Below, piece after piece: positions 42,235-51,022 of a DNA stretch of 64,000 bases (position 1 is its first letter; each line of letters starts with the position of its first letter). The position numbers and the translations under genes are program-made. The DNA is from Neorhizobium populisoli (lineage in GTDB: Bacteria; Pseudomonadota; Alphaproteobacteria; Rhizobiales; Rhizobiaceae): NCBI RefSeq assembly GCF_019430945.1, contig NZ_JAHYCB010000003.1, forward strand, positions 62,001 to 126,000. The letters are read 5' to 3'. Below the pieces are notes generated by a model. It saw only the letters and a program-made list of their open reading frames with translations, was not told where the DNA came from and made no database searches.

Positions 42235-43164
42235 TTAAGCGATCGGCTCGAGATCCTTTTCAAGTTCGCTTCTCAGGTGCTCGTGCTGCGAGGGCAGCTT
42301 CAGAGCCTCGCCGAGATGGGCGGTATCCTCGTCGCGGTCGAAGCCGGGCTCGTTGGTGGCGATTTCGAACAGCACGCCGCCCGGCGTGCGGAAATAGATC
42401 GCCCAGAAGTAATCGCGGTCGATGACCGGCGTGACCTGGTAGCCGGTATCCATCAGCGCCTTGCGGACTTCGAGCTGCTTTTCACGGTTGTCGACCGCAA
42501 AGGCGATGTGATGGACCGAACCGGCGCCGAGCCGAGCACCGCTGATATTCGGCATGGTTTCGACATCGATGAAATCTGCGCCGTTACCGCCCGGCATGCC
42601 GAAGCGGGTCACGCCATCCCTGGCATCGATCTGTTCGTAACCCATGAACTTCAACAGCTCGCTGGTGGCGCCATCATCGCGAAGACGGAACGAAGCGGAG
42701 TGGAAACCACGGATCGCTTCGCTTTCGCCGACACCATTGCCGGTCCAGGGAGCACGCTTGTCGTCCTTCACTTCGACGAGGGCAAAACCATCGCCATCCG
42801 GACCCGCAAACTGCAGACGGTTTTCACCGAAGGCGCTGTCGGCCTTCAGACCGTCAACGCCGGCTTTGGTCAGCCGGTCGGTCCAGTAACCGAGCGTGCC
42901 TTCCGGCACCGAAAACAGCGTCGTACCGACTTCGCCGGTGCCGGGACGACCACGGGCGATGTGCGGGAAAGGGAAGTAGGTCATCACCGAGCCGGGCGTG
43001 CCGGTTTCGTCGCCGTAATAGAGATGGTAGACATCCGGAGCGTCGAAATTGACGGTCTTCTTGACCCGGCGCAGGCCGAGCGTATCCGTGAAGAACTTGT
43101 TGTTGGTACCGGCATTGCCAGCCATCGAAGTGACGTGGTGGAGGCCTTTGATCTGGTCGAGCAT
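42235..43164 (-). CDS. VOC-family ring-cleaving dioxygenase (MhqO-like)
   Basis: A 309-residue protein with two VOC (glyoxalase/dioxygenase) halves. Metal-ligand positions are visible at KGLHHVTSMAGNA (His), AGSVHHIAFAVDNREKQ (His) and GVLFEIATNEPGF (Glu). The family acts on hydroquinone-like aromatics and takes part in quinone resistance. AAGGAGTTTAAA precedes the ATG. It is first of a two-gene operon with the MhqD-like hydrolase; an inverted repeat lies 119 bases upstream. Confidence 0.82.
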   Translation of the reverse strand: MLDQIKGLHHVTSMAGNAGTNNKFFTDTLGLRRVKKTVNFDAPDVYHLYYGDETGTPGSVMTYFPFPHIARGRPGTGEVGTTLFSVPEGTLGYWTDRLTKAGVDGLKADSAFGENRLQFAGPDGDGFALVEVKDDKRAPWTGNGVGESEAIRGFHSASFRLRDDGATSELLKFMGYEQIDARDGVTRFGMPGGNGADFIDVETMPNISGARLGAGSVHHIAFAVDNREKQLEVRKALMDTGYQVTPVIDRDYFWAIYFRTPGGVLFEIATNEPGFDRDEDTAHLGEALKLPSQHEHLRSELEKDLEPIA

Positions 43165-43282
43165 TTTAAACTCCTTCTCAAGAGCCGCACCGGCGGCCCG
43201 TTGTTCTGGAGTGATATTTGGTCGATCAGGGTCGAATTGGATAGACGATCACATCCGAACGCATTGTTCGCTTATTGTTGAC

Positions 43283-43301
43283 GAACGATGACCGATCGTT
43301 C
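43283..43301. promoter_or_regulatory. Inverted repeat upstream of the dioxygenase operon
   Basis: GAACGAT-gaccg-ATCGTTC, 7-base perfect arms, in the AT-rich gap between ung and the dioxygenase gene. It is a candidate operator for a TetR or MarR-type regulator acting on the dioxygenase/hydrolase operon. The last base of the repeat is six bases from the ung stop, so a role at the ung end is also possible. Confidence 0.4.
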
Positions 43302-43306
43302 ACCGA

Positions 43307-43999
43307 TCAGACACGATCCGGAAGTTGCCAATCGACCGGGTCCTTGCCGATCGACTGCAGGTATTCGTTGGCCTTGGAGAACGGCCGCGACCCCAGGAAG
43401 CCGTTATGGGCAGACAGGGGCGACGGGTGCGCCGACTTGATGACCAGATGCCGTTCCGTATCAACGAAGGCTGCTTTCTTTTGGGCATAAGAACCCCATA
43501 GGATGAACACGACGCCGTCGCATTCGTCGTTGACGGTGCGGATTACCGCATCGGTAAAGCGCTCCCAGCCCTTGCCTTGATGTGCGGCGGCCTTGCCCTC
43601 TTCTACCGTCAGCACGCTGTTGAGCAACAGCACACCCTGCTCCGCCCAATGCTCCAGAAACCCGTGATTGGCGGGCGGAATGCCGAGATCGCTCTGCATT
43701 TCCTTGTAGATATTGACCAGTGACGGCGGGATGCGCACGCCGGGCTTGACCGAAAAGCAAAGCCCATGCGCCTGGCCCTGACCGTGATACGGATCCTGGC
43801 CGAGGATCACCACCTTCACCTCGTCGAGCGGCGTCAGGTCGAGCGCCCGGAAATATTCCGAACCCTTGGGGAAGATGTGCTTGCCGGCCTGTTTCTCGGC
43901 GACGAGAAACCGCTTCAGCTCCGCCATGTAAGGATCGGAAAACTCCGCCTCGAGCGCGAACTTCCAGCTTTCCTCGAGCTTGATATCGCCTTCCGCCAT
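43307..43999 (-). CDS. ung: Uracil-DNA glycosylase
   Basis: A 230-residue family 1 uracil-DNA glycosylase that removes uracil from DNA to start base excision repair. The water-activating Asp is D69 in [20 protein letters not shown]; the Leu-loop block is [20 protein letters not shown]. Length is normal. It precedes the dioxygenase operon and follows gloA on the same strand. Confidence 0.96.
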   Translation of the reverse strand: MAEGDIKLEESWKFALEAEFSDPYMAELKRFLVAEKQAGKHIFPKGSEYFRALDLTPLDEVKVVILGQDPYHGQGQAHGLCFSVKPGVRIPPSLVNIYKEMQSDLGIPPANHGFLEHWAEQGVLLLNSVLTVEEGKAAAHQGKGWERFTDAVIRTVNDECDGVVFILWGSYAQKKAAFVDTERHLVIKSAHPSPLSAHNGFLGSRPFSKANEYLQSIGKDPVDWQLPDRV

Positions 44000-44011
44000 G
44001 GCTTCTTTCCT

Positions 44012-44407
44012 TTACTTAAAACGCCCGCCGCGCTGGATCACTTCCGTCTTATAACCATCCGGGTCGGTCACGAAGAAGAACCGCGCGAACGGCTTGCCTT
44101 CATGCGGCATCTCGACCAGCTTGCCGACGGTAAAGCCAAGAGCGGTAAAGCGCTGGTATTCCGCTTCAATATCCTCGACCGTGACTGCCAGGTGGCCATA
44201 GCCGTTGCCGAGATCGTAAGGTTCGGTGCGGCTGGTATTCACCGTGAATTCCAGCTCGAAACCGGTTTCCGGATTAGCAAGATAGATCAGCGTGAATCCG
44301 TCGAACGGCACGCGATCGGCCACCTTCAGGCCAAATGCCTTGTCGTAGAACTCGACCGAGCGCGCCTCTTCCAGCACGCGGATCATCGAATGGACCAGCT
44401 TGGCCAT
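44012..44407 (-). CDS. gloA: Lactoylglutathione lyase (glyoxalase I)
   Basis: A 131-residue VOC enzyme that converts the methylglyoxal-glutathione adduct to S-lactoylglutathione. Metal ligands fit GloA: H6 (KLVHSMIRV), E51/E53 (TGFELEFTVN), H72 (NGYGHLAVTV) and E122 (GYKTEVIQRG). It lies ten bases after galE and twelve before ung on the same strand, suggesting a galE-gloA-ung transcription unit. Confidence 0.9.
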   Translation of the reverse strand: MAKLVHSMIRVLEEARSVEFYDKAFGLKVADRVPFDGFTLIYLANPETGFELEFTVNTSRTEPYDLGNGYGHLAVTVEDIEAEYQRFTALGFTVGKLVEMPHEGKPFARFFFVTDPDGYKTEVIQRGGRFK

Positions 44408-44416
44408 ATCTATTCC

Positions 44417-45406
44417 CTATTGCAGCACGTGGTTGGAACGCGAGTGCCAGTCCCAGGCCGAGCGGATAATGTCGGAGAGCGAATATTGCGGCTCCCAGCC
44501 AAGCACTTCCCGCGCCTTGTCGTTATTGGCGACCAGCGAGGTGGAATCGCCCTCGCGCCGGCCGACATATTCAACCGGAAACGGCTTGCCCGAAACGTCG
44601 GAAATCGCCGCCAGCAATTCCTTCACTGTCGTGCCGGTTCCCGTACCCAGATTGAGCTCGACCGTCTCGCCGCCGGCCAGCAAATAATCGACCGCCCGCA
44701 CATGCGCATCGGCCAAGTCGAGCACATGGATATAGTCGCGCACGCAGGTGCCGTCGCGGGTGTCGTAATCGTCACCGAAAACCTTGAAACCCTGGCGACG
44801 GCCGAGAGCGGCTTCGATCGCCAGCGGAATCGCGTGCGTTTCCGGCGTATGCCACTCACCGATCCGGCCCTCGAAATCGGCACCGGCGGCGTTGAAATAG
44901 CGCAGCATCACCGACTTCAGGTCTTTGTAGGTGCCATAATCCTTCAGCGCCTGCTCGATGATGAACTTGGTGCGGCCGTAGGGATTGATCGGCGCCTGCT
45001 TATGCGTCTCGTCCATCGGTACCCGGTCCGGCAGACCATAGGTCGCGCAGGTGGACGAAAACACGAAAGCCTTTACGCCGGCATCGATCGCTGCCGACAG
45101 CAGCGTCAGCGCGCCGATGACATTGTTGTCGTAGAAGCTGACCGGGTTCTTGACCGATTCACCCACTTCGATCAGCGCTGCGAAATGCAGAACCGCATCC
45201 GGCTTGTGCTTGGCGAACACTTCATCGAGCCGTGCGCGATCGCGGATATCTCCCTGCTCCAGCTCGCCCCATCGAACGAACTCCGCATGACCATTGGAAA
45301 GATTGTCGAAGACGATGGGCTCATAGCCCCTTTCCGCCAGCACCAGAGATGTATGGGACCCGATATAGCCGGCCCCGCCGACGACAAGCACTTTCTTCTT
45401 CGACAC
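44417..45406 (-). CDS. galE: UDP-glucose 4-epimerase
   Basis: A 329-residue SDR enzyme interconverting UDP-glucose and UDP-galactose with bound NAD. The N-terminal VLVVGGAGYIGSHTSLVLAE binds NAD; the catalytic Tyr-Lys pair is in NPYGRTKFIIEQ, with Ser/Thr in SSTCATYG. It supplies UDP-galactose for exopolysaccharide and LPS, which fits the exoY gene elsewhere in the window. Length is normal. Confidence 0.95.
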   Translation of the reverse strand: MSKKKVLVVGGAGYIGSHTSLVLAERGYEPIVFDNLSNGHAEFVRWGELEQGDIRDRARLDEVFAKHKPDAVLHFAALIEVGESVKNPVSFYDNNVIGALTLLSAAIDAGVKAFVFSSTCATYGLPDRVPMDETHKQAPINPYGRTKFIIEQALKDYGTYKDLKSVMLRYFNAAGADFEGRIGEWHTPETHAIPLAIEAALGRRQGFKVFGDDYDTRDGTCVRDYIHVLDLADAHVRAVDYLLAGGETVELNLGTGTGTTVKELLAAISDVSGKPFPVEYVGRREGDSTSLVANNDKAREVLGWEPQYSLSDIIRSAWDWHSRSNHVLQ

Positions 45407-45565
45407 GGTATCTCCTGGAGGCCGTTGACTTGGGCGGCAATATAGCCGTCGAAAGGCAAATGGGAAGACCGGGCTTCAGATGGAGTTAATAGCCGCAGCC
45501 TGATATTTTTCGAAGACGTTTTCTTCGAACCTGTCTATCATGCTCAGGTATTTGATGGGCCTTTC

Positions 45566-45928
45566 ATGCGTCTGCTTTTCCTTTGTCTCGGCTGGTTTTT
45601 CGTCGCGCTCGGCATCGTTGGAGCGTTTTTGCCGGTACTGCCGACAACCCCTTTTCTGTTGCTCGCCGTCGCCTGTTTCGCGCGTTCGTCGCCGAAGCTC
45701 GAATCCTGGCTGATGAACCATCCGAAATTCGGGCCAACGCTGCAGAACTGGCGCAAACACGGCGCCATTCCGCGCCGCGCCAAGATCGCCGCGGTAGTGA
45801 TGATGTCGATCAGCTATGCGATCTTCTGGTTAGGCACCTCGCCGCCCTTCTGGAGGGCGGTGCTGGTTGCGGCATTGATGATCGGCCCGGCGATCTTCGT
45901 TGTCACACGGCCGGAGCCCGGCGCCTGA
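45566..45928 (+). CDS. YbaN/DUF454 membrane protein
   Basis: A 120-residue inner-membrane protein of the DUF454 family: LGWFFVALGIVGAFLPVLPT with the conserved PTTPFLLLAVACFARSSPKL block, then two C-terminal helices. Function is not established; in several alphaproteobacteria it lies near haem genes. Here it is directly convergent with hmuV, one base apart. Confidence 0.85.
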   Translation: MRLLFLCLGWFFVALGIVGAFLPVLPTTPFLLLAVACFARSSPKLESWLMNHPKFGPTLQNWRKHGAIPRRAKIAAVVMMSISYAIFWLGTSPPFWRAVLVAALMIGPAIFVVTRPEPGA

Positions 45929-46723
45929 TCAGCGATGCCGCGATTGCGGCAGAACATACGGGATATGCGCGGCCGGCAAGCGGCCAACGGTACCGGCAAT
46001 GCCATAGACGGCAGAGATGATGTCGTCATTGACGGTATCGGCGCATGGACCTTCCGCTACCACCCGTCCGTGGTTCAGCACGACGAGATGGTCGGCGAAT
46101 TCGGCTGCGAGATTGAGGTCGTGCAGAATGGCGAGCACGATGCCGCCGGCGGATGCAAAATCCCGGGCAATCTCCAGCACAGAAATCTGATGGCCAAGAT
46201 CGAGGCTTGCCGTCGGCTCGTCCAGGAACAGAGCCCGCGGCAGACCGTCCGCGACGGGCTGCGGCACCTGCGCCAGCGCGCGGGCAAACTGCACCCGCTG
46301 CTGTTCGCCGCCTGACAATGACGGATAGGGCCGGCTCTCGAAGCCGCGCAAACCCACACGCGACAAAGCCTTGCGCCCTTCCTCAGTTGGATTGAGCGCG
46401 CCGTGTGCGACCGCGCCCATTCGGGCGATTTCCAGCGCAGTGAAGGGAAAGGCAAGCTGCGTTGCCTGTGGCAGAACAGCCCGGCGCTTGGCGAGATCGA
46501 CCGGCTGGCAAAGATCGACGCTCGTGCCGTAGTAGGAAACGTGGCCGATATCCGCCGTCATTTCGCCTGACAGCACCTTCATCAGCGTCGACTTGCCGGC
46601 GCCATTCGGGCCGATCACCACCGTGAACTTGCCGGGCTCCAGATCGACACCGACATTGTCGAGGAGCTTACGGCCAGAACGCACGACAGTGATATGCGTA
46701 GCGGAGATCATCGCATCGCTCAT
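45929..46723 (-). CDS. hmuV: HmuV, haemin ABC transporter ATPase
   Basis: A 264-residue ATPase: Walker A VIGPNGAGKSTLMKVLSGEM, signature LSGGEQQRVQFARAL, Walker B ALFLDEPTASLDLGHQISVL. It powers haem import with HmuT and HmuU. Its ATG overlaps the hmuU stop by four bases. The end of the gene abuts the DUF454 gene. Confidence 0.93.
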   Translation of the reverse strand: MSDAMISATHITVVRSGRKLLDNVGVDLEPGKFTVVIGPNGAGKSTLMKVLSGEMTADIGHVSYYGTSVDLCQPVDLAKRRAVLPQATQLAFPFTALEIARMGAVAHGALNPTEEGRKALSRVGLRGFESRPYPSLSGGEQQRVQFARALAQVPQPVADGLPRALFLDEPTASLDLGHQISVLEIARDFASAGGIVLAILHDLNLAAEFADHLVVLNHGRVVAEGPCADTVNDDIISAVYGIAGTVGRLPAAHIPYVLPQSRHR

Positions 46724-47808
46724 TGCACATCCCTCATGCCGATTCCGTTCCTGCCGAGCAGCAGGAGGAGGAAAATCGGCGCGCCGAACAGCGCGGTGAT
46801 GACGCCGATCGGCAATTCGGCCGGTGCCGCCACCGTTCGGGCCACGCTGTCAGCGATCAATAGCAATGCCCCGCCTCCCAGCGCCGAGCCCGGCAACAGG
46901 AAACGATGCGACGGACCCATGGTCAGCCGCAGCAGATGCGGCACGACGATGCCGACAAAGCCGATCGAACCGGCGACAGCAACCGACGCGCCGCAGGCCG
47001 CAGCCACGGCGACGATGACGATCTTTTTCAGGCGCTGCACCGGAATGCCCATGTGGAAGGCTGCCGCATCGCCAAGGATCAGCGCATCCAACCCGCGCGC
47101 CACGAAGGGCATGATGGCAAGCACGACCAGGACGAAAGGCAGGATCGAGCTGACGCGCCCGAAGGTCGCGCCGCCGAGTGATCCCAAGCTCCAGAAGGTG
47201 ATATCGCGCAGCTGCCGGTCATCGGCCATGAAGATCAGCAATCCGGTCATGGCGGCCGTCAGCGCGCCGATGGCGATGCCGGAAAGGATCAGCGCCGTGG
47301 TGGATGTGCGCCCGGCACGCATGGCGATCATGTAGAGCAGCCATGTGTTGAGCAGGCCACCGAAAAACGCCATCAGCGGCAGGAAATAATTCCCGAAAAA
47401 CAGCGCCATCGGCGACAGCACGGTTCCTCCGAGAACGATAGCGGTCACCGCGGCAAGACTGGCGCCCGAGGTCACGCCGACGATGCCGGGATCGGCCAGC
47501 GGATTGCGGAAAAGCCCCTGCATCATAGCGCCTGATACGGCAAGCCCCGCACCGACCAGCAGGCCGAGCGCGGTGCGCGGCAGCCGCACCGCTTCGAGGA
47601 TCACCCGCTCCTGCGTCGTAAGGCTGGCGCTGTGACCCGTCGCATAGGCCCAGAGGTCCTTCAGACCCACGCCCGTCGGCCCGACGCCCAGCGAGATCAG
47701 GCAAGCGATGAAGAGCAGCACTGCCAGCAGCACGAGCGTTGCCGCGCCTTGGCGCGTCCGGTCCCCATCGTCCGAGGCGCGGAAAGGCATGGCCAGCGCC
47801 TTCATCAT
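46720..47808 (-). CDS. hmuU: HmuU, haemin ABC transporter permease
   Basis: A 362-residue FecCD-type permease with about ten membrane helices. Blocks: VRLPRTALGLLVGAGLAVSG and AMMQGLFRNPLADPGIVGVT, typical of iron-siderophore and haem permeases, and SIGFVGIVVPHLLRLTMGPS. It forms the membrane pore of the HmuTUV system. Its ATG at 47808 overlaps the hmuT stop by one base. Confidence 0.93.
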   Translation of the reverse strand: MMKALAMPFRASDDGDRTRQGAATLVLLAVLLFIACLISLGVGPTGVGLKDLWAYATGHSASLTTQERVILEAVRLPRTALGLLVGAGLAVSGAMMQGLFRNPLADPGIVGVTSGASLAAVTAIVLGGTVLSPMALFFGNYFLPLMAFFGGLLNTWLLYMIAMRAGRTSTTALILSGIAIGALTAAMTGLLIFMADDRQLRDITFWSLGSLGGATFGRVSSILPFVLVVLAIMPFVARGLDALILGDAAAFHMGIPVQRLKKIVIVAVAAACGASVAVAGSIGFVGIVVPHLLRLTMGPSHRFLLPGSALGGGALLLIADSVARTVAAPAELPIGVITALFGAPIFLLLLLGRNGIGMRDVQ

Positions 47809-48692
47809 CAGTTGACCGCCCCAGGATAGATCTGCGCGGCGAGCGAGCGGGCAGCCTCCGGCGTGCGCGGGCCAAAACCGAGCAGCAGCAGGCCATCCAT
47901 GGAAATCAGCGCCTTGTTGGCAGCAGCCGGCGTCGTCTGCATCGACGGCAATGCAAAGGCCTGTTCCGGCGTGATGGAATGATCGCCGCGCGACATCGAC
48001 AGCACGACATCCGGCTGTGCCGCGATCACCGCCTCATCCGAAAGTGGCTTGTAACCGTTGATCGTCGGCGCAGCATTGATGCCGCCCGCCATCTCGATCA
48101 CCGCGCCTGCTTCGGTTCCGGCACCGCCGGCCATGACACGGTTGTTGGACAGCGACAGGACGAACAGAACCTTCTTCTTCGGCCCCGGAATTTTCGCCAC
48201 ATCGGCCGCAAGCTTTTTCAAGTCATCGTCCGTCTTGGCGGCCAACGCCGCTGCCTTGTCGGAAAGGCCAACAGCCGCGCCGACATCGCGGATCTTCTGG
48301 CCGATCTTGGTGGCATCAGGCGGCGTCGGCACGACGACCATCGGCACTTCGCTGGCCTTGAGGATTTCCAGCACCGGCGGCGGACCGGAACCCTCTTCCA
48401 TCAGGATGAGATCCGGCTTCTGGCCGAGAATGCCTTCTGCCGAAAGCGCCCGCATGTAACCGACATCCGGCTTGGCATTGGCGGCATCCGGGTAGAAACT
48501 GGTGGAGTCGCGGGCCACGATGCGATCTTCCGCACCGAGAGCATATAGGATTTCGGTGACCGTGCCGCCGATCGAGACGATGCGCTTGGCGTCCGGATTA
48601 CCCTTGTCCGCCGCCGCCGCAGAGCCTGCAACGAGGCCGGCGCCGAACAAAGCGACGGTCAAAAAAACGCGAAACGTCATCGAAAATCCCAT
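47808..48692 (-). CDS. hmuT: HmuT, periplasmic haemin-binding protein
   Basis: A 294-residue binding protein with signal peptide VFLTVALFGAGLVAGSAAAA. The mature protein has the PeriPlasmic_BP_2 pattern (RIVSIGGTVTEILYALGAED; SAEGILGQKPDLILMEEGSG). It hands haem from the periplasm to HmuUV. No TonB receptor or hmuS gene lies next to it in this window. It heads the operon and is divergent from the haem-monooxygenase-like gene. Confidence 0.9.
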   Translation of the reverse strand: MGFSMTFRVFLTVALFGAGLVAGSAAAADKGNPDAKRIVSIGGTVTEILYALGAEDRIVARDSTSFYPDAANAKPDVGYMRALSAEGILGQKPDLILMEEGSGPPPVLEILKASEVPMVVVPTPPDATKIGQKIRDVGAAVGLSDKAAALAAKTDDDLKKLAADVAKIPGPKKKVLFVLSLSNNRVMAGGAGTEAGAVIEMAGGINAAPTINGYKPLSDEAVIAAQPDVVLSMSRGDHSITPEQAFALPSMQTTPAAANKALISMDGLLLLGFGPRTPEAARSLAAQIYPGAVN

Positions 48693-48761
48693 GATCCATG
48701 CCCCTTTATTGCCCAGGCGAACGCGCAGACTGCAGATCGAAGATCGCTGGCGCCCGCCGAT

Positions 48762-48784
48762 AACTTGAGTTGACTACGCAAGTT
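48762..48784. promoter_or_regulatory. Inverted repeat in the haem divergon promoter
   Basis: AACTTG and CAAGTT, perfect 6-base arms with an 11-base spacer, lie in the 164-base region between divergent hmuT and the haem-monooxygenase-like gene. It is a candidate site for an iron/haem regulator (RirA, Irr or HmuP); the exact consensus was not checked. Confidence 0.45.
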
Positions 48785-48856
48785 TTTTCGGCTTTTCAAG
48801 ACACCCGGCCACAGATATCTTGAGCCGAAAATGAAACTTTAGTGAGGGATGAATTT

Positions 48857-49201
48857 ATGTATATCGCGATGAACCGATTCCGCGTGGTGCCGGGTTATGA
48901 AGAGGCGTTCGAAGCTATCTGGCGCAGCCGCCAGGGCCGCCTTGCGGAACTGCCGGGCTATGTCGAATTCCACATGCTGAAAGGCCCCAAGGCCGAAGAT
49001 CACGCTCTGTATGCCTCGCATACCGTCTGGGAAACCTTCGAAGATTTTCAGGCCTGGACGAAATCCGAACAGTTCCGTGCCGCCCACGCGAAGGCCGGCG
49101 AGAACCGCGGCAAGGTCGAATATCTGTCCGGCCCGCATTTCGAAGGTTTCGAAGTGATCATTCACGAAGACAAGAACGGCGTACGCGCCGACGCTGCGTG
49201 A
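48857..49201 (+). CDS. Haem-degrading monooxygenase homologue (HmuQ/IsdG-like)
   Basis: A 114-residue ABM-fold protein: MNRFRVVPGYEEAFEAIWRS, then GYVEFHMLKGPKAEDHALYA, SHTVWETFEDFQAWTKSEQF and RAAHAKAG. This matches the IsdG/HmuQ family, which opens the haem ring to release iron in the cytoplasm. The gene is divergent from hmuTUV and seven bases before the HutX-like gene. ATG 48857 is chosen because GAGGGA lies seven bases before it; a GTG at 48842 is the alternative. Confidence 0.85.
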   Translation: MYIAMNRFRVVPGYEEAFEAIWRSRQGRLAELPGYVEFHMLKGPKAEDHALYASHTVWETFEDFQAWTKSEQFRAAHAKAGENRGKVEYLSGPHFEGFEVIIHEDKNGVRADAA

Positions 49202-49208
49202 GGCCGCG

Positions 49209-49733
49209 ATGAACGCTGTTGCCGACATCAAGCCAGAGCGTCGCGAGCGGGCGCTCGCAGCCCTTGCCGAAAAACCGGACGGCATCGTCGAAGCCATCGC
49301 TTCGAATGCCGACGTGACGCCGGCCGAAATTCTGGAAATTCTGCCGCAAGGCGCTGCCGTGATTGCCGGCAAGGAACATTTTCTGGATATCTGGAACGAG
49401 CTGACCACATGGGGCATCGTCCTTTTCCTCGTCCATACCGAGGATGTGGTCGCCGAGATCGACGGTACTCTTCCGGCCGGTTCGGAAAGCCATGGCTGGT
49501 TCAACATTCATGGCGACAGCCCGATCGGCGGTCATATCAAGAAGGACAATTGCGCGTCGGTCACCTTCGTCGACCGCGCCTTCCACGGCCGTCGCTCCTG
49601 CTCGATCTGGTTCATGAACGGAAAGGGCTCCGCCATGTTCAAGGTCTTCGTCAAGCGCGACGAGAACCGCGAATTGATCGGAGAGCAATTGGCCAAGTTC
49701 GAGGCGTTGCGCGGTCGTTACGCCACCCTTTGA
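49209..49733 (+). CDS. hutX: HutX-like haem utilisation carrier protein
   Basis: A 174-residue cytosolic haem-binding protein: LAEKPDGIVEAIASNADVTP, ILEILPQGAAVIAGKEHFLD, IWNELTTWGIVLFLVHTEDV, GWFNIHGDSPIGGHIKKDNC and SCSIWFMNGKGSAMFKVFVK. HutX-type proteins hold haem and pass it to the degrading enzyme. Its position right after the IsdG/HmuQ-like gene fits this. Start ATG 49209 is 7 bases after the previous stop. Confidence 0.88.
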   Translation: MNAVADIKPERRERALAALAEKPDGIVEAIASNADVTPAEILEILPQGAAVIAGKEHFLDIWNELTTWGIVLFLVHTEDVVAEIDGTLPAGSESHGWFNIHGDSPIGGHIKKDNCASVTFVDRAFHGRRSCSIWFMNGKGSAMFKVFVKRDENRELIGEQLAKFEALRGRYATL

Positions 49734-50044
49734 GGGAGATCTTCGGATACCTCGTGTGAGCTTTGGTGATCCGGCCAAAAAATATTCGGCCGAATCACGT
49801 TTTTCTCGGAACCAATTCGAAGACTGCCCGTTTACCCCTAATGGCAGACCCTGTGGAACTGGCCGGCGGCTGACGTTTGAACGTTTCAGCCACATGTCGC
49901 GCTCCCGGTTGTACCATTGAGAGAGGCGCCGCTGTGCTGAAAGGCGGACCGGTCCATTGCACTTGCGGCGAAGAGCAATTGATCTTTGAAGCGCACGGCG
50001 CCTCCTCGACCCCTCCCCAAATCCGCTGGCATGCTTAAACGGCT
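49734..50044. other. Intergenic region without recognisable gene
   Basis: About 310 bases between the HutX-like gene and the next minus-strand gene. I see only very short frames and no clear terminator or operator. Confidence 0.5.
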
Positions 50045-50275
50045 TTACATGGCCGGCACCCATTTCCAGAACACGCCTTCCATCCGTTCCGGATAATATT
50101 TGAATTCGCATTCGAACTTGCGGCCATAGGCTTCCGCCGCTTTCACGGCGATATCGCTGACTGGCTTCATGCCGGTGCCGGGCGCAAACCAGTCCTCCAT
50201 CAGATCGTCGGGAATGTAGACGCCAATCCTCAGCGGCAGCGCGGTCAGCGTCGCGTCAAGCTCTTCCGGCGGCAT
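50045..50275 (-). CDS. Small hypothetical protein
   Basis: A 76-residue protein (EELDATLTALPLRIGVYIPD; AEAYGRKFECEFKYYPERME), codon-typical, with a C-terminal aromatic-rich end (GVFWKWVPAM). I recognise no family. It has GGAGGAAGAC before the ATG, which supports translation. Confidence 0.55.
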   Translation of the reverse strand: MPPEELDATLTALPLRIGVYIPDDLMEDWFAPGTGMKPVSDIAVKAAEAYGRKFECEFKYYPERMEGVFWKWVPAM

Positions 50276-50382
50276 GTCTTCCTCCCATATCTTCCGGCTG
50301 CAGTTTCACGAAAAAGGCAAGCGTTTGAACAAACGCTCGCCTTTCCGGGAAGTTCCGGGGTCGGACCGGAGGCTGAAGTCAG

Positions 50383-50571
50383 TCAGTGATGCGGGGCATG
50401 CTCCGGCTTGCCCTTGCGCTTCGTGGAAGCGAAGTCTTCGAGCTGCTTTTCGCTCATGGATTTTTCCATCCCCTTTGAGGCGCCTTTCAACTCACTCTTC
50501 TTGATGTCGCCACGCTTGGCAGCAAGAGCCGCACCTGCGGCCTTCTGCTGTGCCTTTGATTTTGCCGGCAT
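50383..50571 (-). CDS. DUF3008 family small protein
   Basis: A 62-residue, Lys/Ala/Ser-rich protein: MPAKSKAQQKAAGAALAAKR, then SMSEKQLEDFASTKRKGKPE. It matches the DUF3008 pattern of small basic proteins in Rhizobiales. A strong GAAGGAGG precedes the ATG at 50571. A much longer reading frame reaches upstream but its extra part is unconserved. It is divergent from the next small gene. Confidence 0.8.
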   Translation of the reverse strand: MPAKSKAQQKAAGAALAAKRGDIKKSELKGASKGMEKSMSEKQLEDFASTKRKGKPEHAPHH

Positions 50572-50716
50572 GAAGTGCCTCCTTCTGAACATCTGCAAAT
50601 CCAACAAAGCCGCATGGATTTGGTTCCGGATGTGGTGAACGGAACTTCCCAGCCTCTCCGGGGGTTTCTCTCCAACGGCGTCACGCGGTGATGCCGAAAA
50701 AGAAAGGACCACTGAC

Positions 50717-50941
50717 ATGGCCGAGATGCGCAAGACCAAACCCGAAGAACGACTGAATGACAGCGAGCACGAACAGCTCGACACGACAAACCCGGAAGCG
50801 CTGAAAGAAGCTGCACGCCTCGGCAATATCGACACGTTTCTGGTAAAGACCGATCTTGAGGACCGCGAACAGCGCCAAGACGGCGACCAGCCGGATGGCC
50901 GTGCCAGCCCGATGGCAAATGCCGACAATCCCGAGCGCTGA
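50717..50941 (+). CDS. Small acidic hypothetical protein
   Basis: A 74-residue, highly charged protein (MAEMRKTKPEERLNDSEHEQ; DTTNPEALKEAARLGNIDTF; LVKTDLEDREQRQDGDQPDG) that looks largely disordered. GAAAGGA precedes the ATG. It is followed by the nucleotidyltransferase gene after 81 bases. No family recognised. Confidence 0.6.
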   Translation: MAEMRKTKPEERLNDSEHEQLDTTNPEALKEAARLGNIDTFLVKTDLEDREQRQDGDQPDGRASPMANADNPER

Positions 50942-51022
50942 AACCGGCAGAGAGCGGCCGGAAGCATCAACCTCCGGCCCATCCCTCTATTTTCCGCGCC
51001 GACAGACATTCGGAGAAGCTCG

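Noticed and set aside
47739..48548. Plus-strand frame opposite hmuT
   Set aside because: No signal or domain; hmuT is supported by signal peptide, fold and operon position.
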